Assembly (NCBI RefSeq): GCF_004210375.1
Contig: NW_027467782.1
Span: 29,739,276-29,803,275 of the forward strand
Direction of reading: 5' to 3'
From: Tachypleus tridentatus
Taxonomy: Eukaryota > Arthropoda > Merostomata > Xiphosura > Limulidae
DNA: 64,000 bases
The position numbers and the translations under genes were made by a program. The notes below the pieces were generated by a model. The model worked only from the letters and a program-made list of their open reading frames with translations, was not told the origin of the DNA and did not search any database. Every line of letters begins with the position of its first letter. Within the stretch, counting starts at the first letter, position 1. Shown in pieces: positions 23,740-34,214 of the stretch.

Positions 23740-24600
23740 GAAGCTACTGGAAATATTTTTTTTTATTGATGTGTGCCATAGTTCTTCACCAGAGCCTAAA
23801 CCAGTTCCACATAATTTTCGGCCTTGCGACTGCCCAAGATGCCCTAAACCACTGTGACAAAGCTACCCCAATATTTCTTTTCCTTCCTACTGAGCTTCTT
23901 GGGGAATTCTATGCACTCCAGAATCTTCTTCATTTGTGGTCCAACAAAGACACCAGCTTTGACCTTTGCCTCAGACAGCTTAGGGAAGATGTCTGGGAGG
24001 TATTTGAAAACTGCAGACTCTTTATCAAGAGCTGTGACAAATTGTTTCATAAGACCCAATTTTATGTACAATGGTAGAAACAACACCTTCTGGACTTGGC
24101 CTTATGCCTGCCATCAGAGAACTTGATCTGTTTTGGCCAGTGCTTTCTGTTGTAGTGCACTATGGTGTCACTGCTGTCCCAAAGGCATAGATAACAGAGA
24201 AACTTGGTAAAGCCTCCTTGGAGACCCATCAGAAATGCCACCATTTTGAAGTCTCCAATAACATTCCAGCCATACTCATCATACTTCAAGGCTTCTAGCT
24301 AAGTTTTGATGCTGATGTATTCCTCTTTGAGGAGCACTGAATTTTAAAAGGTCTAAAATTTGTATAATATAAAGTCTTAATATTCAAGCAAGCAAAAATT
24401 GTCTTACTTTCTAGAGTTTTTTGCAGTGCTCAAAATGAGGTGCCCAGGGTTTGTCTTGATCTCCAACAAACATGCCAAAATATGCCTTATAGGTTTTACA
24501 CATTTTAGCAGATGCTGTCACAGAGTACTTTTCTGCTCTTGTCTTGAAAAATCAGCCACATACAGGTCTATGTGTTCACTTAGACAGCTAGAACTAAACT
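23740..24600 (-). mobile_element. Decayed copy of a multi-copy invertebrate ORF family (transposon-like, unnamed)
   Basis: I recognise this protein family as one that recurs in many copies in invertebrate genomes, but it has no accepted name I can give. Blocks on the minus strand: HIDLYVADFSRQEQK, then a shift to VTASAKMCKTYKAYFGMFVG and DQDKPWAPHF (24,575-24,390); a gap; YDEYGWNVIGDFKMVAFLMG and FTKFLCYLCLWDS (24,290-24,160); then IKLGLMKQFVTALDKESAVF, FPKLSEAKVKAGVFVGPQMK and KAENYVELV (24,080-23,770). Two in-frame TAG codons and shifts near the end, and the internal gap, show it is not functional. A complete-looking core promoter lies directly upstream. Confidence 0.7.
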
Positions 24601-24742
24601 GAAGTGGTGAGTGGTGAGCCCCTGTATATATATTATTATGAAAAGTTCTAGAAAATTCTACAAGGTTCTTGAAAATTCTTGTAGGTTGGAGAAAATTCTC
24701 TATCAGTTATTCAGCACTGAATCTACCTAGAATGTTCTAGAA
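24597..24742 (-). promoter_or_regulatory. Heat-shock-type promoter: HSE array, TATA box, initiator
   Basis: Read towards the minus-strand ORF. Heat-shock elements: alternating TTC and GAA triplets at exact 5-bp spacing from 24,646 to 24,698 (TTC, GAA, TTC, CAA, TTC, GAA, TTC, GTA, TTG, GAA, TTC; 8 of 11 perfect), plus a distal GAA/TTC/GAA at 24,730-24,742. TATA box TATATATA at 24,625-24,632. Arthropod initiator TCAGTT on the minus strand at 24,602-24,597. Taking the initiator A (24,600) as +1, TATA spans -32 to -25 and the HSEs start at -46. Spacing matches hsp70-type promoters. The ORF family begins within about 20 bp of the inferred start. Confidence 0.75.
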
Positions 24743-25747
24743 AATGGGTAAATTTGAAAATTTCATTACCCAGTTCACAAACCAAAGTTTGAAGAAAAAA
24801 ATATGTATTTTCCATTTATTTTAGGCATAAGAAATTAGGAAATAACACTTTCTGCCCAGGAACATGAAAAAATAAAAATTTTGTTATATAGTGTTAGCTG
24901 TGAAATTTTTTATTGAGATTGGTGCACTAACTAAATGTCAGAATTATTTGTGTTGACTTTTTTAATTTTTGTAATTATTAAATGGATTGATGTTTTACCA
25001 ACAGCAAAGAATAATGCAAGAGGTGTTATTTATAATAAAACATGAGACATTGATCCTTTGTCTGGGTAAGAGATTTAACTTTGTTCACAAGTTCAATGGT
25101 GCAATGTCAAATGTTTTGTACAGCAATCATTAGAAGTAATCTTTGTTGATTAACACATGTGTGTGTGGTGTACTAATTGTTGTTTTATAATACTTTGTTA
25201 AAGAGAAAGAAAATGAAATGAGGAACTTATGAAAAAGTTAAAAAGTATTGTTTTAATGAATGATCCCTATGAAAAATATGATGATAAAACAAACTGGCCA
25301 AGAGTAAGTTTAAAAGTAACATGTACCTCAAGAGCATTTTTCAAAAGAACGATAAAGTGATTTAAAGGTAAACTTTTGCTTAATAGTTAAATACCGGAGA
25401 TAAAAAACTCAGTTTTGGAACACAGCATTAATTAATTAGCAATTATTATTTTATTTTAACTGTATCACTTCAGTAGTTACTTGGTTTTTGTATGTTGGAA
25501 TTTTGTGTAATTTTTTGTACATTCATTAGTTTTTGTTGTTTTTTGAATTTCAGTTGAGTGAGTATGTGATATTTATTTTGTATCACAATTTCTTTCTTTC
25601 TCCTTCAAATTCCTTTATAGAAAAGGAAACTAAGTTACGTGTCATTATTCTGCTGAATTTCCATACAAGTGTTAATTAAATTTTATGTACTACCTACTGA
25701 AATGAGAAACAAGATGTGTTGACAATTTCTGCATATTTCTGCATCCT
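24743..25747. other. AT-rich non-coding stretch
   Basis: Nothing recognised. Confidence 0.45.
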
Positions 25748-25979
25748 TGGCCCGGCATGGCCAAGCGTGTTAAGGCGTGAGACTCATAATCTGAGGGTCG
25801 TGGGTTCACATCCTGGTCGCGCCAAACATGCTCGCCCTTTCAGCTGTGGGGGCGTTATAATGTGATGGTCAAACCTACTATTCATTGGTAAAAGAGTAGC
25901 CCAAGAGTTGGTGATGACTAGCTGCCTTCTCTCTCGCCTTACGCTGCTGAATTCGGGACGGCTAGCATAAATTTCAAGG
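25748..25979 (+). repeat. SINE-A lacking the 3' tail
   Basis: Canonical head TGGCCCGGCATGGCCAAGCG, but box B has drifted (GGTTCACATCC) and the copy ends at GGCTAGCATAAATTTCAAGG; the CTCGAGTAGCTTTG block is deleted. Confidence 0.8.
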
Positions 25980-27194
25980 TTAATGGTTTAACTTTGAGTA
26001 TCACACCTCTTACAAAACACTTTCTTGTTGGTGACACGTTGGATCAATTGTAGTTGGGTTTATCTGTGTTTGTTTGCCAAGATATTGATGACTATACAGG
26101 TCAAGCACATCCTCCGGAACTTAGCCCAAGAACATGTTAAACCTATTCAGTTTAACGAAGATTTTGATAGCCTTCTTTTTAACCCCCAGATTGTGCTGTA
26201 TTTCATTTGCCCCATCTGCAGAATCAGTTTGGCCTAAAAATGTGTTTAGACATAATTTCTTAGGTTGTGATGTGTCCTCAATCTTTGCTATTCCATAGAT
26301 CCCTGTCTTGCTTTGTTGCATGATATCCTCAATCTTTGCTATTCCATAGATCCCTGTCTTGCTTTGTTGCATGATAGTTCTTCTTATTTAGTCTTCCCAT
26401 CTCTGAATATTGGATATCTTGTGGAGCATCTTACTTCCCAGTTGGGTGAGGATGACAACATCTCTTTCCCCTCAAGGAGTTACCAATCACTTTGTTTTGA
26501 TATATCATCAAAACTTGTTCTTAGCAGCTGAAGTTATTTTGTCAACTTAGGGGCATACTATGATTTCGTGCAATGTTTTATTCATACCCAGTTTTCACAC
26601 ATACATCTAAACCTCATTTCATTCTGTGGTGTTTATCTACAATACATCATCTATCCCAGACTATGCATAAAAATCTTGAAGGTTTATATTTATCATCTCT
26701 TGACTAACTTATGTGATTTCTCTGTTGTTGGGATTTTGTGGGTTTCAATATGGTCCTAACCTACATTTATTTGCCACCCATTTATCTGAAAAAATTACAT
26801 GATGCCCTCTCTCTTTAGTAGCATGTATCAACCATGTTCCTGACACTTTGAAATCATGTGAGGAATCTTCTACCATTTCTTCCTTGGTAAATTGTTTGTC
26901 ACAGTCAAAACCTCAAAGCACCTATTTCCATTTCCATTTAATATTCGTCAGTGCTTACCTGTTCTTTCATTTAGGAGTTCTGTATTTCATCATTTTCTTT
27001 AATGTAAATTGACACAATGCCAACAGTATTGGTGACTACCTAGTGAATTCTGGTTTAGTAGGAACTCGATTGTGAGAATTTGTTCCCCTTTAGTGATTTT
27101 TGTTACAGATAAGTGGGTTATTTGGGTTCTATCAGATGGACTTTTACTGCAATCTCTTTCTCCACTTCTTTTGTCACAGGTACCCATTTCCTTC
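25980..27194. other. Unassigned stretch upstream of the DIRS-like element
   Basis: Holds the 51-bp duplication at 26,275 and several short frames on both strands. It may be further decayed DIRS-like sequence, but no domain is recognisable. Confidence 0.35.
26275..26376. repeat. Exact 51-bp tandem duplication
   Basis: Two copies of a 51-bp unit starting TCCTCAATCTTTGCTATTCC, identical by eye. The length is a multiple of 3, so open frames through it repeat 17 residues. Confidence 0.9.
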
Positions 27195-28250
27195 TCTCAG
27201 CCACAGGAACCCAACATTGACCAGCCATTTAACCTGTGAGTTAACTCAGATTTTATTCCAGGCGGTTTGTTGACTTCAAGAAAACTGAAGACTGACAGTC
27301 TGTTATATATTTGTTCCACCTTACTCAATTTGTCATTTCACCTCGTTTCATAATGAAATTGTTTCTCACCCTCAGGTGAGTTTTTACTTGAGGTATGTGG
27401 ATGACCAAGATGGATGTCATGAATGCTTTCTTACATGTTCCAATAGCCTTGCAGTCATCACTATATCTTTGTTTTTTCCAACAAGGGGTAAGTTATCAGT
27501 TTTAAAAATTTTCATTCAAGCTTAGTTTGGATTCTATATATTTTATTTTATTTGAATATTTCGAGTTTTTTCTCATCAGTTGCTTTAGGAGATAATTTGA
27601 GTGGGCTGGTTAATCATATTGGAACTCTTGATGTGCTGTTTCTTTTGAGGCTGTGTTCTTCTGTGACTGCCACAATCCCCTTTATTCAGTCTCATATGTA
27701 AGCTCATGAATGGGTTTTTTATGATTAGTTGACCCTTGCATAGGATCTTCTTCATGGTCTTTGGTGATTGGTCAGAATCCACACATCGACAGGTGTTCCA
27801 CTTTCTCATCCTCACCTAAATTTACATCTCAAATCTAGAGATGGAGGGCATGGGCTGATCTACTGGAGTCTTTAGAGTGTTGGTTTACAGCTGAGGAGTG
27901 TTATTATATTAAAACAGGAGCATTTAGCTGTATGTCAGGCTTTGGATCATTTCTTTCATCTGGCCAGACATTGTCTGGTCATGATTCATTCCAACAATTC
28001 CACAGTGGGTACTTATCTCAGTTACCAAAATGGCATTCATTCTGGATCCCTACATTGTTATATGTTGTATCTTTTTTTCTGGCCTGATATGCAAGATATC
28101 CATATCATTGTATGTCATATTCCAGGTGCTTCAATATTGTCACAGATCATATTTTCCATTCAGACAAAATCTATCAAATGAAATGATCTCTCAATTCTCT
28201 TGTCTTCCATGATTTTGATAGGTACTTACCTCCTTTCACACATCCCACTT
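27195..28250 (+). mobile_element. DIRS-like retrotransposon RT/RNase H remnant
   Basis: Reverse transcriptase blocks: GRFVDFKKTED, SVIYLFHLTQFVISPRF, then GMWMTKMDVMNAFLHVPIAL and SSLYLCFFQQGVSYQF (27,265-27,500), corresponding to the 'W..K.DL.DAF.HVPI' palm motif of DIRS-group elements. The RNase H-like block follows at 27,940-28,160: MIHSNNSTVGTYLSYQNG and CHIPGASILSQ, which parallels the 'MIHSDNSTVV.Y....GG ... CHIPG..N..AD.LSR' signature. Many stops and shifts; the tyrosine recombinase expected 3' was not seen and the terminal repeats were not found. Confidence 0.65.
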
Positions 28251-28299
28251 TTCTTTCTTGTTTAAAGCAGAATCTTCCAATTTCTGGCAAAATTTGTAG

Positions 28300-28380
28300 T
28301 GAGAGTCTGGTAGTCTGATAGTTCGACACCCGTGGTGAGCAGAACAGATGGTCCATTGTGTGGCTTAATTACAAAATAAA
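28300..28380 (+). repeat. Repeat B, 3' part
   Basis: Begins at the box B region (ATAGTTCGACACCCGTGGTG) and continues GGTCCATTGTGTGGCTTAAT. The head is missing. Confidence 0.6.
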
Positions 28381-28480
28381 TAGGCAAAAAGTAATCGGAA
28401 ATCGAAGGTAATTATGCTTCAACAGCTTTTGTAAATTGAATATTTTTTTCACTCAAATGAAACTGCTCGATTGTTTGTCT

Positions 28481-28600
28481 TTTGTTGTTGTTTCTTTTAA
28501 CTGCAAATTCACACAATTGGCTATCTGTGTTATGCCCACCACGGGTATCGAAACCCAGTTTCTAGTGTTGTAAGTCTGCAGATATATCGCTCTGCCACTG
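28481..28600 (-). repeat. Repeat B, near full length
   Basis: Minus-strand AGTGGCAGAGCGATATATCT head and TTTCGATACCCGTGGTGGGC core are both present. Confidence 0.75.
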
Positions 28601-28639
28601 AGTCAGTGAGGGCAATCGGGTGGAAACGGAACGATTGAA

Positions 28640-28738
28640 AGCTTACAGTGAAAAGTTCAGAGTTCGATCCCCACGGTGGGTGAATAAAGCTCCCGTGGTT
28701 CACTGTGTAGCCTTGGAAGTAACAACAAAACACACAAA
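28640..28738 (+). repeat. Repeat B/C-related copy, 3' part
   Basis: Box B-like AGTTCGATCCCCACGGTGGG followed by CCGTGGTTCACTGTGTAGCC. Intermediate between B and C; head replaced by other sequence. Confidence 0.55.
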
Positions 28739-28758
28739 TGTCCAGTCTTCATTTGTGT

Positions 28759-29036
28759 GGGGCCCGACATGGCAAGGTGGTTAAGGCACACGACTCGTAA
28801 TATGCGGGTCACGGGTTCGAAACCCCGTCACACCAAACATGCTTGCTCTTTAAGCCGTGGGGGCATTATAAGCTGACGGTCTATCCCACTATTTATTGGT
28901 AAGAGAATAGCTCAAGAATTGACGGTGGATGGAAATGACCAGCTGCCTTACCTCTAGTCTTACATTACTGAATTAGGGACGGCTAGCGCAAATAGCCCTC
29001 CTGTAGCTTTGCCCGAAATTCAAAACAAACCAAAAC
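28759..29036 (+). repeat. SINE-A, full length
   Basis: Head GGGCCCGACATGGCAAGGTG, anticodon region ACTCGTAATATG, box B GGTTCGAAACC, tail CCGAAATTCAAAACAAACCA. Confidence 0.85.
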
Positions 29037-29175
29037 TAAATTATTTGTGTGGAAGAAATTGTGAATGATTAAAATATTGCAAAAATTGAAGAATTTTAAT
29101 TAAGATTTTCATTTTAAAAACCATCTTATTAAACTAAAGCTATCCTGAATTAAATAACCTCATACCCCTGCCGAT

Positions 29176-29307
29176 AGCCCCCCGCTAGTACAGCGGTATG
29201 TCTCCGGATTTACAACGCTAAAATCAGGGGTTCGATTCCCCTCGGTGGGCTGAGCAGATAGCCCTTTGTGGCTTTGCTATACGAAAAATACACACACACA
29301 CACATCA
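29176..29307 (+). repeat. Repeat C, full length, with probable 8-bp target-site duplication
   Basis: Box A TAGTACAGCGG and box B GGTTCGATTCC both match Pol III consensus exactly. Ends in an (AC)n tail. CTGCCGAT occurs on both sides (29,168-29,175 and 29,308-29,315). Among the best-preserved copies in the window. Confidence 0.85.
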
Positions 29308-29445
29308 CTGCCGATTTGTGTTAATAAAACGTGCAGAAAAACACGTGGTTACCTGAAAGGATATCCACCATTGAAGACAAGACTGCTTCATGACCGAAAG
29401 AAAACGAAAATCGAATTTTAAAAGCTGTTCTCCCAAGGGGTTCGT

Positions 29446-29552
29446 TATTGTTTGTTATTAAGCACAAGGCTACACAAAGCGCTATCTCTACTTTACTCAC
29501 CACAATTATGGAAACCCTGTTTCTAGTGGTATAAGTATTCAGATTTAAAAAA
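29446..29552 (-). repeat. Repeat B copy, degenerate
   Basis: Core GCTATCTCTACTTTACTCAC and tail TTGTTTGTTATTAAGCAC remain; the box B block is altered. Confidence 0.6.
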
Positions 29553-29891
29553 ACGTAGCAAAGCGTTTGTAAATTAAATATTTTCTAAGATGTATTATAT
29601 ACAGCATTAGTTGTCTGTAATATTAAATATTTACTATTCAATTAATATTGTGTATCGATAGTTTGTATTTACAATTTTTAATACAGTATTTTATAAAGTT
29701 CAACAGAAAATATTAAATGCATTAAATAATAAGTATTTGACAGGTTTATTCGTGTTTTTACTACAAAGAAATATGAGTGCCTCGATGTCTTACTGTAATC
29801 ATCATCATCATCTGCCACTCGATTTCTTCAATGAACATAGGGCCGCCCGCAATTACTTGCGGATTCTTAAGGTTTTTAAGTGAGTAGGTTG
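29553..29891. other. Non-coding stretch
   Basis: AT-rich with a short ATC trinucleotide run near 29,800-29,812 and a brief GC-rich patch (GGGCCGCCCGC) near 29,840. Nothing identified. Confidence 0.4.
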
Positions 29892-30132
29892 TTAGCCCAC
29901 TGCACCTAGCCGTCCCTAATTTATTAATGTAAGACTAGAGGGAAGGCAGCTAGTCATCACCACCCACCGCCAACTCTTGGGCTACTCTTTTACCAACGAA
30001 TAGTGGGATTGACCGTCACATTATAACGCCCCCACGGCTGGGAGGGCGAGCATGTTTGGCGCGACGCGGGCATGAGCCCGCGACCCTCGGATTACGAGTT
30101 GCACGCCTTAACGCGCTTGGCCATGCCTGGCC
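29892..30132 (-). repeat. SINE-A lacking the tail
   Basis: Body and head well preserved (minus: GGCCAGGCATGGCCAAGCGC); the terminal GCGAAATTCAAAACAAAC segment is replaced by unrelated sequence. Confidence 0.8.
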
Positions 30133-30785
30133 ATTCTTGTTGTGATATTACAATAATTTGTATTACATTTATCATTAAATTCAGCCGCCACTCATTTAAA
30201 TTAGCGCTCGTTAAAATGTGAACAGTGCATAAAGATTTGGTTATTTTAAAAATCGATAAGATTTCCTATAAAAACACGAAGAAGGTATTCGTATTTGTAA
30301 CACATAAACTCTAGAACATGCCATAACGTGACCAATTAAATAAACGACATAATAAGTGCTGTCACCAAAGCGTTACATGGTGGCGCAGTTGAAAGTTCAT
30401 TGCGCTTGTAGAGGTTGGGAGTGTTTTATTTCAGTACGATTTATTATAACTAATATGTCGATAAAAAGGTCAGCACATGTGCTTGGCCTGGATATTGTTC
30501 TCTTCGGCGTCTCCTGCTCTTCTACGTTACCAATATTACCATACACCACGTGACATCAACAACTTTGAACCAAAGTATTGGCACGTACTCTCCGTTCTTC
30601 ACAGCTACGGACAGTATTTCGATTTAGAGATCTCTGTCAGGCCCTAAAAATACCCGTTTGTTGTAGAGCTTCTTCTTGAGTAAACACCATCAACTACGCT
30701 CGGAACCGCCACCTTTGTCTCGTGTCACACTTACTACACTTTTCTTAAAACTAATTAGCGGTAGAAAAATACTCCAGTCCTCAGT
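30133..30785. other. Non-coding stretch
   Basis: A 65-codon plus-strand frame (30,356-30,553) shows no domain. Otherwise nothing recognised. Confidence 0.4.
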
Positions 30786-30890
30786 AATACACACCTACCT
30801 GAAGATGACCTAAGAAGATCGAAACGTTATTCTCTCCTTATCAATAAAAGTGTTAACCCATACCAGCTATTCTGAGTTACATATCTACCT
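30786..30890 (+). mobile_element. Penelope-like tail with hammerhead-like motif
   Basis: ACCTGAAGATGACCTAAGAA then GATCGAAACGTTATTCTCTC and a tail GTGTTAACCCATACCAGCTA. Here the stem has one mismatch (GACC against GATC). Same tail as the inverted dimer at 18.6 kb. Confidence 0.6.
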
Positions 30891-31157
30891 TGTACGGGCG
30901 AAGGAAAATAGATTTTCTTCGAACACCCCGGATGTTCCCTCTCCTCTGCTAAGACGGTTCGTAACTCTCGGCAGCATCCACAGCTCATGGTTAGATACTT
31001 GAACTAATTAAATTCTCACGTCAAACCGGTATTACCTTCAGCTAACAACTTACCTTCCACTTGTGAGATTAAATTAAACAGTTTCTGAACAACTCAGACT
31101 GACGACAACGGTGATATACGGAGTAAGATCCCTGTTGTGGTGGGCCTGCTGTGTAGA

Positions 31158-31335
31158 CGTACCTTTAAAGTTCTTATGCAATACCTTTACAAGTATAGAA
31201 AAGTACCTTCACATGTTTAACCATTACCTTAACACTTTACAGTTCTAACACAGTACCTTTTCAGCTCTAAAACAGTACCTTTACAGCTCTAACACAGTAC
31301 CTTTACACTTCTTACACAGTATCTTTCCACCTCGT
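31158..31335 (+). repeat. Degenerate ~22-bp minisatellite
   Basis: About 7 diverged units around ACAGTACCTTTACAGCTCTA. Confidence 0.65.
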
Positions 31336-31640
31336 ACATAAGCTAGACCAATCCCAATAGTTCTACAGTAACTTTCTTGTTGCGAGCTGTTATGAATGAC
31401 AGAAAATGTGAAGCGACACTAAAACGTCACTTCTATAACGTGCGAATGCGCTTAATGTGACGAAATGTGCAAGTGAAATAGAAATGAAACCACATGACCA
31501 TCATGAAACCGGTAACCTCGGTAATAATAGCCAAATATCACTTTACTTATCTCCCCATATCAGCTGCAGTAAACATCATATTTGGAAGACTTGAGCTCTA
31601 ATAAAAATGTTGTCCACCATTTAAGCTATTAAACAATAAT
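31336..31640. other. Non-coding stretch
   Basis: Nothing recognised. Confidence 0.4.
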
Positions 31641-32640
31641 ATAATACATTAGAACGATAATAGAATAATGGAAACAGATGTGGAGAACAATATAAAACTA
31701 ACAATAAACTGAAAGCACAAACAAAGGCGAATCACAGTCACAAGGAAAACGAACCACTGAATCAACCCCGCTAAACATACCATAATAATCGAAGATATCT
31801 CAAGTATGTATAAACAACCACAGTTTGCCAAAGAAATTAAAATATTCAAACCAAACTCAAATATTACACAGATCAAATGACTGGTGAAAGACGGCGTCCT
31901 AGTAAAGGGCATTGACCCTGAAGACCTTAACATCCTAGTACAAGAATGACCCAAGGACACCTTTTAACAAATAACAATAAAAATATACCGAGTGGGAACA
32001 ACCCTCCCCATCAAATAAAACCTTTGTTATTCAAGGTTATACCCTACACAATGTACACGGGTGAAAACCTTAGTGACAAACATTAATATTCCACATACTA
32101 AAGTGGAAAGAATCATCTCACAGCGAATACAAGCACCTGAAAACTTAATAAATGTAAACACAGAAAATATCCACAGTATCCAAAACCAAAATCAACAACG
32201 GTATTAAATTATGATTCCAACAATATCCATTAGACGAAACCAAAATGGCTGCCACCACAGTTATACAATGCTACGGTCACCTTTGCTGCACCTAGTGCCA
32301 TGATTTGTTTATGGTCTAAACCTCAATGAAAAACCAATTCACGTGAACAACTAAAGTGCTGTAACTGTGATTAAAACCAGAGGGTAAACTCTAAAGGATG
32401 CACCATATACAAATATATAAAAGTGAACATTTTAATATAAGAGGCAGCATAAAACATGTGTCCAACAGGTACAAAATTAAAGACAAACAAAACGCAAACA
32501 CACAAAAAACAAACAGTACCAAGGACTAAAATATCTCTTCTAATAACTCCTAAAAATTATAAAACTGCACAAAATGAGCTTCCAATGATACGTCAAACAA
32601 AACAAAAACTGTCAAAATAAACCACAACAAATGAGCAAAG
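31640..32640 (+). mobile_element. Jockey-clade LINE ORF1 (gag-like) remnant
   Basis: Plus-strand reading from an ATG at 31,668: ETDVENNIKLTIN, then TIIIEDISSMYKQPQFAKEI and DGVLVKGIDPEDLNILVQE (31,780-31,950), a second RNA-binding-like block INIPHTKVERIISQRIQAPE (32,080-32,140), a decayed first zinc knuckle region, and near 32,355-32,425 KCCNCD followed by SKGCTIYKYIK, matching the last CCHC knuckle and the 'H....GC..Y' sequel of Jockey-type ORF1 proteins. Several stops. It would bind element RNA in an active copy. The 30-bp minisatellite follows directly in the position of the ORF1 C-terminal tail. Confidence 0.65.
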
Positions 32641-32649
32641 CAAACAAAC

Positions 32650-33020
32650 ATGTACATGCACGTATATCCTATACCAAAACACAGTAAAGCAACACATGCT
32701 ATAACAAAACACAATAAACCAATATATCACATACCAAAACACAATAAACCGACATTTCCTCTACCAAAACACAATAAATCAACATATGTTACTACAAAAC
32801 ACAATAAACCAGCATATCCTACACCAAAACACAGTAACCCAACATATCCCATACCAAATCACAGTAAACAAACATTTCCTATACCAAATCAGGGTAAACC
32901 AACACATCGTACATCAAAACACAATAAACTAACATATGCTACTCCAAAATACAGTAAACCAACATATCCTACATCAAAATACAGCAAACCAACATATCTT
33001 ATACTTAAACATATTAACTC
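32650..33020 (+). repeat. 30-bp minisatellite, about 12 units, open in one frame
   Basis: Unit resembles CCAACATATCCTATACCAAA plus ACACAATAAA. Because the period is a multiple of 3 an open frame (32,650-33,126, 158 codons) runs through it, giving about 12 copies of a decapeptide like KHNKPTYPTP. Units differ at many positions, mostly changing residues. It sits at the 3' edge of the LINE ORF1 remnant, so it may be an expanded segment of that ORF rather than a gene. Confidence 0.8.
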
Positions 33021-33090
33021 ATTGTTCAAAACAAACATCAAATATTCAGAAGATGCAAAACATCAGACGAACTTACAACCATACTACAAT

Positions 33091-33400
33091 AAAGTTAATA
33101 ACCATATTAACACAAACATTCTATAATAAAGAAATTAATAACTAAATCAACACAACTATTCTACAATAAAATTAATAACCATATTAACACAATCATTCTA
33201 TCTTGAAGTAACTAACCACATTAACACAAACATTCTATAATAAAGTTAATAACTATATTAACACAACCATTCTACAATAAAGTTAATAACTATATTAACA
33301 CAATCATTCTATATTGAATTTAATAACTATATTAACATAATCATTTTATAATGAAGTTAATAACCATATTATCATAACCATTCCACAATAGAGTTAATAA
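33091..33400 (+). repeat. 37-bp minisatellite, about 8 units
   Basis: Unit like AATAAAGTTAATAACCATAT plus TAACACAAACATTCTAT; divergence increases towards 33,400. Directly follows the 30-bp array. Confidence 0.8.
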
Positions 33401-33785
33401 CAATGAATCTTCTTTTAAGGGCCAAAGTAAAAGGTATCAAGTGGAATGTTGACTTTAACTGTTGGTGTCATGTTTATGTAGGAGCAAAAGTTATTGGAAT
33501 TTACCAATTAGAGGAACTGCTTAATACGAACAGCGGACTTTCTAGGGTTTTAAGGATAGAAATAGATGTGTAATCATATGAGGAATGTCTTCATTGGGTA
33601 TCTACATGCAGCAATGAATACATTAACAAAATCAAGGTTTAAATGAAAGATTATCTTGAAACAACAAAAAGGCCGGTTGAACATGCAGGATACTTTTCAG
33701 GGTAAGGGTGAATTATATATATGTGCTAGAGGTAGGCTACCCCTACGGATACGTTTCCGATAGCCCCAAAAATACACTTTACATA
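33401..33785. other. Non-coding stretch
   Basis: Nothing recognised. Confidence 0.4.
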
Positions 33786-33900
33786 CAGATTAAACTGAAC
33801 TTGCGTAGTAATGAGCTGTCCGTGCTCTGCTCACCATGAGTATCGAAACCCTGATTCCAACTTTGTAAGTCCTTACACCTACCGTTGTGCCACTAGGGGC
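33786..33900 (-). repeat. Repeat B copy
   Basis: Minus-strand head CCCCTAGTGGCACAACGGTA and block GGTTTCGATACTCATGGTGA; the tail has drifted. Confidence 0.7.
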
Positions 33901-34214
33901 TGGGAAGTAAACCTGGAAAACTGGGAGTAAACAAATTTATGGAATAGCTGGAGCAATGGAAAGATTTGAAACAGATGTAGAGTATAACAAGTTAAATAAT
34001 AGTTTTAAAGATAAGTGGATTCGGGAATAAACTTACTTTTTATTATTCTAATGTATTAAGAACAAAGCAGGAGTCCAGCGATGTATTAAAATAGAAGATT
34101 GATATAATGAAAATTATTGAAAATTGGTTAAATTTGGATATAATCGGTAACTGGAATTATTTTGACATTCGACGTCATACATTATTTAATAATTATAAGC
34201 TTTTTCTAAAAAAA
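33901..34214. other. Non-coding stretch
   Basis: Possibly more LINE-derived sequence upstream of the CR1-like endonuclease block, but nothing readable. Confidence 0.35.

Noticed and set aside
32650-33126. 158-codon decapeptide-repeat frame as a host gene
   Set aside because: A minisatellite whose 30-bp period is a multiple of 3; adjoining sequence is a dead LINE ORF1. Kept as a repeat.
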